Source: Mycteria americana
Lineage: Eukaryota > Chordata > Aves > Ciconiiformes > Ciconiidae
Direction of reading: 5' to 3'
Assembly (NCBI RefSeq): GCF_035582795.1
Contig: NC_134366.1
Coordinates: forward strand, 136,796,756 to 136,860,755
DNA: 64,000 bases
This document shows, in pieces, positions 22,288 to 32,842 of the stretch. Position 1 is the first letter of the stretch. Each line of letters starts with the position of its first letter. The translations under genes and the position numbers were made by a program. The notes below the pieces were generated by a model. That model was not told the origin of the DNA, did not search any database, and worked only from the letters and a program-made list of their open reading frames with translations.

Positions 22288-23454
22288 AGTGGGCAAACAC
22301 GACCTGTTGATGCTTCCCACTGAGTATCACAGCGAGAAAAAACACGTGATAAACCGTGCAGCCTGTATTTGTAGTTGTCTTTAAGCTAATCAAGAGTAAC
22401 CTGAGAGTAATTTCCTATCAAGGCAGAATCTGCCTCTAGGCAGGCCACTTCAAGTAGATTGGTATCTACACTCTGCAAAGAGATGCCTATGGCCAGTATA
22501 GAGCTCTACAGACCAGCATGCTGGTCTCTCAAGGCTTCAAACTGCCAGGCTCAGCATGGTCTTTCCCTCTAATAATACTCCCTTTGGTATGATTGCTCTC
22601 CTCCCCACCCTCAGCTGAGGTTTCACCTCCCAGACACAGTCCCGAGTCCCTCTCCAGACACACCGGCTCCGTCTCTCCCTGCCCCCAGAACGCTCCTTGC
22701 ATGCAGCAGTTTTGCTGGTGTGAAACGTTCCTCTGAGGGAGCCCTGGAAATGCTCTTTAGCAGTCCTCAGAGGGAATGTCTGTGGTAAGGCAGATGGGGC
22801 TGTCCTTCCCAGAGAGGAAACACTCTTTGCAAAGCAGCTAGAGGCTTGCTGGGGCCCAGCCCTGGCAATTTTAAACCTGAGCCAGGACCAAGTGCTCGAG
22901 GATCATTCTGCTGGTGATTACAGTGCAGGTCACTCCAAATCCAGGAGCCTCATCCAGCACCAGAAGCATACATAGGCTCTGTGTCCTCCCCTGCACAAAT
23001 TGCAAACACGGGAGATGGTGGGCAAACACCCTATGGAGGGGGAGGCTGGCCCTGGGCTGCCCCAGAGCCATTCTCTTCTCCCCGTAGCCGGTGACAGCCC
23101 CATGGCAAAGCTCCCCTGTTCCAGCCTGGACGGGCCTGCCGCCCATGCCGGGCGGCCCCGGCTTCTCCAGCTGCAGCTGCAACGTGCTGGAAGTTGGTCC
23201 CCAGCCAACAGCTTTCTGCCAGCTTGCTTATTCCACCGTGCCCCTGGCTGCCAGCCCTGCTGCCCCGCTGGCACTGGGCCGGGAGCCATCGCGCCAGCAC
23301 TGGCACCGGCGCTGCGGGAGCAGCAAGGACTTGGCAGGGCAGGCAAGCAGCAGAGAAGCGACCGTCCTCCTCGCAGCCCGGCTCATCGGAGTGAGCCTGG
23401 GTCCTCCCCTCTGCCCCAGGCACAGGGGCTTTAAGAGCACGTGGCGTGATTTTA

Positions 23455-23460
23455 AATAAA
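23455..23460 (+). terminator. possible poly(A) signal for DNAJC5B
   Basis: AATAAA about 1.17 kb after the DNAJC5B stop codon. No strong GT-rich element directly follows. One of two candidates. Confidence 0.3.
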
Positions 23461-25594
23461 GAGGTAGGGATGAGATGTACATTCAGGTGTACCGCTGCAC
23501 AAATCAGTGGAGATACGTGTGGTGAGGCTAAAGCAAGCGTGAAGAAATTGGGCCTCTAATTTTTAAGAGCTGAAGAAATACCTCTGAAATCTTAAACTTA
23601 GCACTTCACTGGTTTGACATAGTAGTTTAAGCCTTAGAGAGCTGAATTTATCTTTATTGATCACGTTACATCAATCATTGTCAGTTCTATGCATTTTTCT
23701 ATTTTTGCTCCTCTAATCACAGTGCTGCGGTCCAAAGGGGGGCATAATGTACCACTAAATTATATAGACCAGTGAATATATAGCTAGTCAAAACTGTTAT
23801 TCCCTTCCTTAAAATTGGATTCTGTGGTTGCGAAACATTATTGTCTTCCTTCTATTCTCACCTTTCACATCAAATGTCATTCAGTGGCAGCTAAATATAT
23901 GAGAAAAGAGTGTGTTTCATCACACTAGCTGTAACTCCAAAGTCAAGAAATAGTACTTTTAACATTTCTTTAAAGTTCCCATAACACATGGACATTTTAA
24001 AAGCCATTAATTCCAGTTCAGGTTATATATCTGTTCTCCAGGTGCAGGCACTGGGGCCAGCTAATGCTCACATTGCCCTCAGAAATAGCCTTATTTTTCT
24101 GCTTCAGAGAAGAGGGGAGGTCCCGGCACGGCTGGGGCTGTGGACAGGCACTCACTCCCCTCCTACCCATGGGCTCCTCTTTGTCCTCAGTTGTGTCTTG
24201 CAAATAATTTTGGAGGCCACTCATACGTACGTAAATCCAGACTGCCATCCTGCCTGCCCAGCGGTGGCGGGGGGATGTGCCCATCCGTCCCGGTGGTCCC
24301 AGAGGAGGGGAGCTGGTGATGCCATCCTGCTGCTGTGGAGACGTGACCCCAGAAGGCACGTTCCCAGAGGCAGCCGAGTGCCGCAAATCTTCACACTGGG
24401 TGATCGGATCAGACGGCGTGTGCGTTGGGGTGCTAGTGCTGCGAGACAGGCAAGGCGCAGCCCACTGGCTACGTGCCGGGGGACACCAGCACCCACTCGC
24501 CCCAGTGCACGCATGTGCACACACACACACACCTTTTGGCTTTCCTCGGTATTCCCTTTTGCATGGTGTTTACTCTGGCGTAAGATGTTATCGCCCAACG
24601 AAGGAGTAGGGAGAGCCCATAGTACGTGACACATATGCAGGCTAAGTGATTTCTGAAGTTTTACTGTCTGGTAGAGACATTCACTGTGAAAGTATGCACA
24701 TGCTACATAGTGACTATTTCCAGCAGAGATGGAAAAGGCATTCAGGGAGAAGTCTAGTGTAAAGCTACACATTATACCTGGAACCCTTTCCCGTGTGAAA
24801 TCCCTCCTCCTGCTCTCATGGAAGTCACTGAGAATTGCACCCTTGATTTCAACAACAGCTACAGATCAGGCCTAAAGCCAGGGAGGGAAAGGTAAATCCC
24901 AGATTAGCAAAAGCAATTGGGGAATTTTTTCACCAGAGCCAAAGTTTACCGAAATCAAGGACATTATCTCCATGGGCTCGAGATGTACCGTAAGTCATGT
25001 GGTTCTTATTCACTCTTTCTAGATGAGAGAGTTTTCTTGGGACAGATTTATGGCTTGATCCCACAGTGTGATGCAAAGATGGACGAGCTGCTGCATGTTT
25101 GCAAAGCCCTTTTCCTGACGTGGGGATCTGTACAGAAGAGCCACAACATATTATCTCAGTTAGCCAAAAACCTCAGAACAAACCAATGACCAAGGCTCTG
25201 AGTGGGTCCTCCAGGACTTGCAGCTAAAAAATCTGAGTGTCTGAACCCACAGTTTAATTCTGAAGAGGAAACTTAGTTTTCAGAGTACCAGAGCATTTGC
25301 TTCTCTCACTGCTGTGAGGACTAGCTATTCTGGGGACACATGGAGAAAGGATGAATAAGGATTTCAGGTCTTAGCTCTTCAATGTGATTTTACTCATTTG
25401 TTTGCTTTACAGAAAAGTTCCTAATGTGAACATAGCTATGCTTACATGGTCTGTTTCTGTGTAAAGTTCAGTTGCACACCCATTAATCTTCTCAAAATGT
25501 ACGGATCCTCAAAATTTTGTTCTGTTTTGCTGCATTTGTTTATATGTAAATTACTATATATTCAAATCTACCTTTGCTGTCAACCACTCTGACT

Positions 25595-25600
25595 AATAAA
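25595..25600 (+). terminator. possible distal poly(A) signal for DNAJC5B
   Basis: AATAAA about 3.3 kb after the stop codon, followed at once by the GT-rich GGTTGTATGTATG. That is a better sequence context for 3' end formation than the site at 23455, though using it would imply a long 3' UTR. Confidence 0.35.
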
Positions 25601-27370
25601 GGTTGTATGTATGAATTGTAGCACTCCCTTTACTTTTCCACACTGTCAACAACTTCATTCCAGTAACAGATAGAAAGGCTGTTGAGACAGCTGTCCAAAA
25701 TTACGGCTTTGCACCCCGAGAAGTGGCAAGCGGCAACTCAGGGTTTCCCCAAAGAGGAACTCGGTCTTGGATTGCAGCAGATGCACCTACCTATGCAAAG
25801 CAGCCAGAGCTATAGCCGCGCATTGCAAACCCTTTATATAATGCAGAATGCTTGCCCACATAAAAAAATTCAGCAGTGCGATGAAGTGATGTAACACAGT
25901 GGTTTTACTGGCATCAGTTCCTATATGGAACGATTTCCCCCAGGAAGGGGTGCGTGCAGAGAGTGAAACCGTGATGCTGCTGAGGACAACGGCAGACGTC
26001 CCGTCACCTCCCCTGGGGCCGGCATCTCACCCAGGGGTTTTGCAGCTGTCCAAGAGCCAGCGCAGAGTGCCAGAGAGCCTGGGCCTGCTACGGGACAGGA
26101 ATATTTCTCACTAGGATGGTATCCAGTCTCTGTGACCACAGAAGCCCAAGCGTTTGAAAAATGGACAAGGGGCAACTGTTCCGGCTGGATGTATTCTCAA
26201 AGAGCTGTCCTTTTGCATGCTTAGATAGTAACTCATACCCAGACTCACTCAAAACACTGAATGGAAGAACAATCGTACAAGATTTAGGTCTACCATCAAC
26301 ATAACCAGTTATTTAGGTAGTTTGTGCACTTTTCTCCCCACAACAAGCTCATAGAATAAACCACTCTGCTTAATCCAAAAGACATCAAACATAATTGTAT
26401 GTCATTTAATTTCATTGCTTACCTTCCCTAAGAATTAATATCCAAAGTATGGGTATGATTTCAGTCAAAATGAATTACATTTTTGCCTCTTTTTAGAATA
26501 AAATCATTAAAGAAAAATGATGAAGCGTGCAGAACTGAGCACAGTCAAAATTACTGATTTCTTTTTCTATGTTATCATTTTCTATAGAAAAGAAAATGTT
26601 TGTTGTGCTGTTACAAAGCAGGGAGAAAGACCGCAGATGAGAGTGATCCCCTTCCTTCTCTGCCTGAACTAAAGTCAGCAAAATCATCACATCCAGCATC
26701 TCCTTTCACTTTGAGAGGGATGAACGGGTACAGGAGCTTCCCTACAAGAGGACTCAGTCCTTTGTGCCAGCGTCACCCGTCCCAGGGTTGGGAAGGCAAT
26801 AGCATGGGACAACTGCGTGGTAGCCGACACCTGCAAGATAATCTCAGAAAGACGCTGGTAAAGACACGCAATTTCCCACTAGCAGGGAGAGATAACACGT
26901 GCTAAGTATCACCTGGCTGGATTTGAAAATGTATTCCTATTGTGGCAGTATGTAAATGTACAGATACTTCCTTATTCTGGGAAAATAGTGTCTAGACATT
27001 TCGGGGAGAGGAGGTTCGGAAAAAAACCCCTCAGAATGTCAACATCCTAATTACCTGCGATGAGATGAAGGGATCTCAACAGGTATCCTCCTGCACTAAC
27101 TTGCTTTGTGAGGGTTTGCGGTGAGTTGGAGTAAGAGCAACATACATCTTGTTTTCCTTTAAAAATTAAGGAGGTGTTGGCAGTCAGGCAGCAGGTGTCT
27201 GCTCCTGCAGCAACAGCTCCTGCTGCAAGTCAGCGAGTCACAGCAGAAGAGGCTCGGTTTGCAATGCAGCTGGATCTCGTCGAGAAAAACAACTGTATCC
27301 GCGACTGTTTGAAGAAAAGCTGTTTAAAAGCACTTTGCGGGGGGTGGGGGGATGAAAAAATTTTGGCGTC

Positions 27371-27461
27371 TCCTTCGAGCCGGAATCGAACCAGCGACCT
27401 AAGGATTCCCGCGGGGCAGCGCCTCTACAGTCCTCCGCTCTACCAGCTGAGCTATCGAAGG
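27371..27461 (-). tRNA. tRNA-Tyr(GTA) with 18-nt intron
   Basis: The 91-nt gene reads on the minus strand. Acceptor CCTTCGA/TCGAAGG, A box TAGCTCAGCTGG, anticodon GTA, and T loop TTCGATT are all in place. The intron (AGGCGCTGCCCCGCGGG plus one base) is GC-rich and unlike that of the array tRNA-Tyr genes. A run of six T follows in the sense direction. It is the same as the gene at 29217-29307 in mirror orientation. Confidence 0.95.
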
Positions 27462-27782
27462 GACCTGGCCGCCCGCCCTCCGCCACGCCACAACAACGCA
27501 GGACGGCTCGCGTAGGCGCTGCGCGGCGCATGCGCAGGGCACACGGCGCTAGGGCGGGCGTCAGCCCCGGCCGGGGCCCGCCGCGCGGCGGGGCAGGGTC
27601 TGCCGGGAGCGCCTCCTGCCGGCGGGGCGGGCTGGGCCGCGCCGTGCCGTGCCCCCACCCGGGGCCCTGGGGCCGGGCCTGGCGCGGCGGGCGGGCGGGC
27701 GGGCGGGGGGGCCCGGCGGCGCGGGGCGGGGCGTTCGGCTGTTGGGGTACACAGGAGAGCGAGGAAGTTTTAGTATCGTGCG
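27462..27782. promoter_or_regulatory. CpG-rich island between divergent tRNA genes
   Basis: This is a very GC-rich, CpG-rich stretch between the 5' ends of tRNA-Tyr (minus) and tRNA-Arg (plus). It includes a run of GGGC repeats at 27687-27711 with at least five G tracts, able in principle to form a G-quadruplex on the + strand. The genes' own promoters are internal A and B boxes, so the island is an open-chromatin candidate rather than a needed promoter. Confidence 0.6.
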
Positions 27783-27855
27783 GGGCCAGTGGCGCAATGG
27801 ATAACGCGTCTGACTACGGATCAGAAGATTGTAGGTTCGACTCCTGCCTGGCTCG
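27783..27855 (+). tRNA. tRNA-Arg(ACG)
   Basis: The 73-nt cloverleaf has acceptor GGGCCAG/CTGGCTC, discriminator G, and A box TGGCGCAATGG. The anticodon loop CTACGGA gives ACG (read as ICG), and the T arm is GTAGG/TTCGACT/CCTGC. A run of five T follows within ten bases. The sequence is identical to the two minus-strand copies at 28966 and 32645. Confidence 0.95.
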
Positions 27856-28965
27856 CATTCGTTTTTCCTTCCTCTGCTGTCACCGTCGCCGTTCTACGCA
27901 GGCGGGGGGGGACTGTTTTTCATCTGAGCTCAGCGTGTAACACCGTTTACACGCCCGGCACATCGTTGGATTATTTTGTCTCCCAAAGCAAAAATGACAA
28001 CGGCAGAAACCGTAAAACACCATCTAGGCTTAAACTTTTCCAACGATCTTAAGTACGCGTCTTGTCAAGTGCCCTAACTGTGCCCGCAAATTAACCAAAT
28101 TAATGCACCGGTAAATTACATGGGGAAAAATCCTTTAGGCCCTAGGAGAGCGGCAGTGTGCTCATCACTGGCCTGACGCAGTACGGTTAGTCGTAGGAAT
28201 GACATCACGGAAAATAACCACGAGGACTCTGAAGGCAGCAAGCAACACTGCTGTGATGAAGACTCTTATTTTCATAGTGATTATCCATCAGCCTTGAGAA
28301 GTGCGAGAGCATCCTTGTCGTGCAGTTGAATGAAAAGTGTGTGGTTTTGCAGAAACCCGTTTCTGACATGTACAAAGGCTATGCGGCATGTGAAGAGCGG
28401 CTTGCACCCAGGAGAGGCGAGGAAGGCGTCCCCCGTGATCAGATCTGGGAATACTCACAGCTTCGGAGTAGCCGCAATCCGCGGATTCAGTGCAAGCTGA
28501 CTATAAAAAGTGGTTCATGTTGTTATGAATAAATAACCGAGGTAGCTCATTAGGGCTGCTAACGTTTGGCATCGCCATCCTTTATTTTGCGATGCCTGTG
28601 AACGGGGCTGGTGACGGTCACGACACAAGGATGTGCAGAGAGGCGGGAGGCGGCAGAAGGAAAGGACACCATGTCACGCAAAGCCCTTGGGTCCCTCATT
28701 TTTCCGCTTGTTGCTCACACTCACGTAACAGCCATGGGGAGTCACATCTGGAACACTTTCTGGAGAATATTATAACTTGGGAAATGTCTATTCAAAAGGA
28801 AAACAGGGGCACATCTCAGGGCGCTGTGCTCTGCAAGTTTCTATGTGAGTGTGATGGGGTTTTGATGCCCACCACCAGGGAGGGAGGCCAGGCCCGTTTG
28901 GTTTTCCTCGCTACGGGCGAGTGAAAAGGCGGCGTGGCGAGAAGAACCGAGGCACCAAAAGAAAC
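27856..28965. other. spacer between convergently placed tRNA-Arg genes
   Basis: About 1.1 kb of mixed composition with no gene that I recognise. It is the central, unduplicated part of the mirror-image tRNA block. Confidence 0.6.
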
Positions 28966-29038
28966 CGAGCCAGGCAGGAGTCGAACCTACAATCTTCTGA
29001 TCCGTAGTCAGACGCGTTATCCATTGCGCCACTGGCCC
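28966..29038 (-). tRNA. tRNA-Arg(ACG), second copy
   Basis: Base-for-base the same 73 nt as the tRNA-Arg at 27783-27855, on the other strand. A T4 run follows in the sense direction. Confidence 0.95.
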
Positions 29039-29216
29039 CGCACGCGGCAAGGGGCCGAGCCACCGCCCCCTCAGCAAACCCCTCACCCTCGGCGGGCCCG
29101 TTGCGCGCATGCGCTACTCACCTCCCCGAACCTCTGCCTTCGCAAGGCGCATGCTCAAAACTCCGCGCGGGGTGGGGCGGCACCTTGGGCGGCCGCTGGG
29201 CGGCGACTGGCAGGTC

Positions 29217-29307
29217 CCTTCGATAGCTCAGCTGGTAGAGCGGAGGACTGTAGAGGCGCTGCCCCGCGGGAATCCTTAGGTCGCTGGTTCGATTCCGGCT
29301 CGAAGGA
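29217..29307 (+). tRNA. tRNA-Tyr(GTA) with 18-nt intron, second intergenic copy
   Basis: Same sequence as the gene at 27371-27461 including the intron, on the + strand. The first bases after the gene (GACG) and a T-rich run also mirror that copy. The run of about ten T is a strong RNA polymerase III terminator. Confidence 0.95.
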
Positions 29308-29377
29308 GACGTTCAATTTTTTTTTTTCCGTTCCTGGAGGAAATTGATTTTTTCAACCCCTCAGTGATGGACGGGGA

Positions 29378-29457
29378 CGCGGCCGTCGCTCCCCGCCCCC
29401 GCCTCTCTCCCGGCAGGCCGGGAGAGAGGCGGGGGGGGGGGGGGAGCGACGGCCGCG
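29378..29457. repeat. GC-rich foldback next to tRNA-Tyr
   Basis: The arms at 29378-29414 and 29417-29457 are reverse complements around an AG loop. Their outer part (CGCGGCCGTCGCTCCCC) and inner part (CGCCTCTCTCCCGGC) match exactly, with slippage only in the central G run. It lies 70 bases beyond the tRNA-Tyr 3' end. Confidence 0.9.
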
Positions 29458-30515
29458 CAGAGGCTCCTGGAGCCGTTTCAAGCACATGCAATATATAAGC
29501 AACACACATCTCCCCCCTTTTTTTTTTTTTTTTTGGAAAAAACAAAAGAAAATAGTGCAAAGAGGTGACAGCCCTGCAGTAAACATTGAAATCCATGTTG
29601 CAGCAATGCTTCTGGAAGTGCTTCATTGTTTTCCGTAATACTATTAGTAGTAGTAATAATAAATGATTTAAGAAGAGTAATATATTACAATAAAGATAAT
29701 ATATATTTGGCATTATGCTATGTGAAGCCAAAAAAATTAGGTGGTTTTAGCTCAATCTGGGCTAGTTTTATTAGGTCTTCTTTTCCAGGGTGATCCTTGG
29801 GGTGCCAGTTCAGCTCTGGACAGGCTCCCCTCATTTTGCCTGTTGCTTTCTGTGGTGCCAAATAATCCTTGCTGATTTAGCTTTATGTGATGCTAGATAA
29901 GCCTTACGGGTGAGCGCCTCAAGCACCCTGGCTGATGGGAATGGATAAAACTGCTCCGTGGTCTCTTGACTTGAGGGGACGGACGTGATGTTTGGATGCC
30001 TTTGGTTGTGCACGGGATGATCGAGGAGATCACGGGATCAAAGGGTCCACGGGATGATCGAGGAGAAGGTGGAGCAGTGGGAAAGAGCACAGAAGTCCTT
30101 TATACAGAAGAGATTTAACGCAGCCGGACATGGGCTTGCTTATGATGTTGTAAATAACAGGGCCAGCACTCATAGTCTGCTGCTTTTTTTTTTCCTGTTT
30201 TCTATTCTGTTGCATTGCCATCCCCTCTCCTTTTGCCTTCAAGTCTTCTTTTTCGTTACAGGTGCTACGTGGTGAGCAGACAAACACACTTGGCAACGAC
30301 TCCTAGCTTGGAGAGAGTAAACGTGTCTGAAGGCGGCCAAGCCTGTCTGCATAGCAGGGGAAGAATGGAAGTTTTCTCCTTCAAAAGAACACAGAATGAG
30401 TCTTCTCTGTGTGAGAGTGTTTTTCTGAGGTAGATTTCAGATATGAGAGCAAGGAAGACCCACTATCTGTGGGAACAGAGTACAAGCAAGATTATCAGCA
30501 GGGAAGCAGATTTAT
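29458..30515. other. intergenic DNA with a short direct repeat
   Basis: Contains a T17 run at 29518-29534 and a 19-bp direct repeat at 30011-30029 and 30048-30066 (CACGGGATGATCGAGGAGA). No gene or known repeat family is recognised. Confidence 0.6.
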
Positions 30516-30588
30516 GAAGCTCAGCAGGAGTCAGACCTGCAAGCTTCTGCTCTGTAGTTACACACTTTATGCATTACATCCCTGGCCC
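30516..30588 (-). pseudogene. decayed tRNA-Arg
   Basis: The same 73-nt length and order as tRNA-Arg(ACG) is kept, with the 5' part GGGCCAG and the motif CAGGAGT well preserved. The anticodon stem no longer pairs, the anticodon position reads ACA, the A box is altered, and the T stem is damaged. It is a relic of the local tRNA-Arg family. Confidence 0.8.
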
Positions 30589-31291
30589 CAGCTACCTCTC
30601 TATTAATTAGTACATTTTTGTGTCTGCATATGGACACACACACAGAGCCTTTTCTCCTTCCAGCGTGGTGCAGTGCACCCCTCTCGGGAACTATCTCAGG
30701 TGAAATCCAGGCGTGAAAAGCCTGCCCGGCAGGGAACAGCACACCCCGGTGAGCAGAAATTGAGGGAAGGCATCCATTTCCTTAGGTGTCTGCTCTCTTA
30801 CAGGTTTGCACACACTAGCAGTCAAATCTGAATCCACAGTCCAAAATCGCATCCTTTTGCCGCTCCCCGGTGTGGGCACAGACTCCGTCCAGGGCTACGA
30901 GATTGGTTTTTTTCTTGGTTAAGATTCACTCCTTCCTATATCAATGTCTCTGCTCCTACTTTTTGCAGAAGTTCATGCAAACTCCTTCACTCCTTTTCAC
31001 TCATTCAGTGGCACTCCTTTTTCCTTGTCCTAAAGGATAGCTCACAAAATAAAAGCACACCCAGAGTTTCTTCTGGAGAAGGGACCATCTCCTTTCCCCC
31101 TCCATCTCCAAGACATTTTTTCTTTCCCACCCACCCAGAAAGTATTGACATGCATGCGTTTCTGTGTAACTGTGTATTACCCATAAGTGAAAAGGAAGAC
31201 AAAGAAAAAGAAAAAAAAAGCTAAAAATACAACAGAATGAAAGCCAGGAAAAACAAACCCAAAACCAACAAAACTCAAACCCCAGAAAAAT

Positions 31292-31372
31292 GTAGGCACC
31301 AATCTCAATCTCAGGACTTGCTATACGCTAAACAACTATTCTGCCTCTTGAGCTATGGCCCTGTTACATTAC
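31292..31372 (-). pseudogene. probable decayed tRNA-Ala
   Basis: On the minus strand the A box TAGCTCAAGAGG and a loop with TTTAGCGTA (anticodon AGC) line up with tRNA-Ala. The 3' half is only weakly similar and the acceptor stem does not pair. Another tRNA origin is possible. Confidence 0.5.
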
Positions 31373-32644
31373 TGTAACTGCTTGGCTCAGCTTCCCACTC
31401 TTCTAGGGCATGCTCATGTATTTAAATGTAGTAAATAACAGCCTATTCAGTGCTTGGATGATAGCGTAGCTTGCTAAGTACTTCATTTAGGAACAGAGTA
31501 TTGGTGACTGGTCACCTGCAAGTGCTTAATTATTTCTGTATCTGGTCTCCAGCAAGTGCCAATAACGAGCTGTGTGCATGTATCCTATTCAAACATTTGT
31601 ATCACTTAATAATGAAAGATGCCGGAGATTATAAAAACCCCATTCATTTCACTCTGATACACTGGGTCACCAGAATGAGGTGGGCAGGCAAACAGATGGA
31701 TCAGAGGTTGTTAACTGGCCTGACGAGCTACAGGAGGGGACACCTGCTCCAACAAAAAGAAATTCTCAGCTCCCACGTTGTAAGAAAAGGTTTGTTTGCA
31801 TTTCAAGCAAAAGCTGTCGCTTCTCCTGGAGAAAGGGGAAATAGAATAAATCTCGGGGGAGTTAAGAGTATGAGGATAAAAATTTTCAGCCCACCTGGAG
31901 GATTTCAAAGGAGTGATGGTGCGAATGTTCCCGCATGACGAGGTGCTGGCTGATGATGGCAGTTTGAGATACGTGGCATGTGCACGGACAAGACGTCCTG
32001 CTGATCACATAGGTGGGAAACCCCTGGAAATGAGAGAGCATCTTTCCTGATTTTGTTAGTATCTGAAGCTTTATTATTTTTTGATTTAGGTACTCTTGTC
32101 AGTGTATCTATTTTGAATATCGTAAACACACGCTTCTATTTGTACCTACTCTTCACCCAGCTTGAGTTAAGGGGGATTTCAGGGTCACCACATCTATCCA
32201 GTTGTCACTAAGCTAACAGTAGGTCTCTCGACTGACGTCCTGGGCACTTAGACATGATTTTTAGCTCTTCAGGATGTTCCCCAGAGCAGCCAAACCTACC
32301 TTGTTTCAGCAGCAGGAGCTGGATGAGCAAGCATTCTCTGGGGTCAGCCGTAGCACAACAGTGGAAAACGGAAAGATGCTGGGAATCGACTTGGGTGCTG
32401 AAGGTTCCCAGTGTGGTTGGGAAAGATCTATGTAATAAGCACGATTTTTAAAAAATAAATCTGTTTGGAGATAGAGTTGACCCCGTTGAAAACTCCCAAG
32501 GATGCTGAGCAGGATGTGTGGGTACCGGCTTAATTAAATCCCTTTATGAGGAAATCCGCACCTCCAGCTTTCCAACGGTTTGGGGTTTGTATTTTTTTTT
32601 TTTTTTCTTTTTCCCCCAAGCTTCCCCTGTAAAAGCGAAACTAG
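31373..32644. other. intergenic DNA, nothing recognised
   Basis: Mixed-composition DNA with a few unconvincing open frames. I see no gene, tRNA relic or known repeat. Confidence 0.5.
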
Positions 32645-32717
32645 CGAGCCAGGCAGGAGTCGAACCTACAATCTTCTGATCCGTAGTCAGACGCGTTATC
32701 CATTGCGCCACTGGCCC
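32645..32717 (-). tRNA. tRNA-Arg(ACG), third copy
   Basis: Identical 73 nt to the two other tRNA-Arg genes. A T4 run follows in the sense direction. Its 5' end is 25 bases from a perfect palindrome. Confidence 0.95.
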
Positions 32718-32742
32718 CTAGCGGAGACCGGGGGGCAGCGCG

Positions 32743-32842
32743 GGCGGTGTTGGGCGTCGGGGCCGGCCCCCTCGGGGCTCCCTCCCGGGCGTTCGCCCGG
32801 GAGGGAGCCCCGAGGGGGCCGGCCCCGACGCCCAACACCGCC
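32743..32842. repeat. perfect 100-nt palindrome (49-bp arms, TT loop)
   Basis: The arm at 32743-32791 is the exact reverse complement of 32794-32842, with only TT between. The arm is about 84% G+C and holds several CpGs (for example GGCGTCGGGGCCGG). It starts 25 bases upstream of the tRNA-Arg 5' end. No mismatch has built up, so it is recent, actively kept, or a sequencing or assembly foldback. Confidence 0.95.

Larger units (their letters stand above)
22288..27370. other. DNAJC5B 3' UTR and start of the intergenic region
   Basis: The 3' UTR must begin at 22288, but its end is not certain. GC-rich DNA lies at about 22.9-23.45 kb and 24.1-24.55 kb. Short open frames at 23.0-23.5, 24.0-24.6 and 24.92-25.19 kb overlap on both strands and match no family I know. 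A short CA repeat is at 24518-24532. Nothing else is recognised. Confidence 0.6.

Noticed and set aside
24917-25189. 90-codon open frame on the + strand, possible small gene
   Set aside because: No family resemblance, no splice or promoter context, and it lies where DNAJC5B 3' UTR or intergenic DNA is expected.
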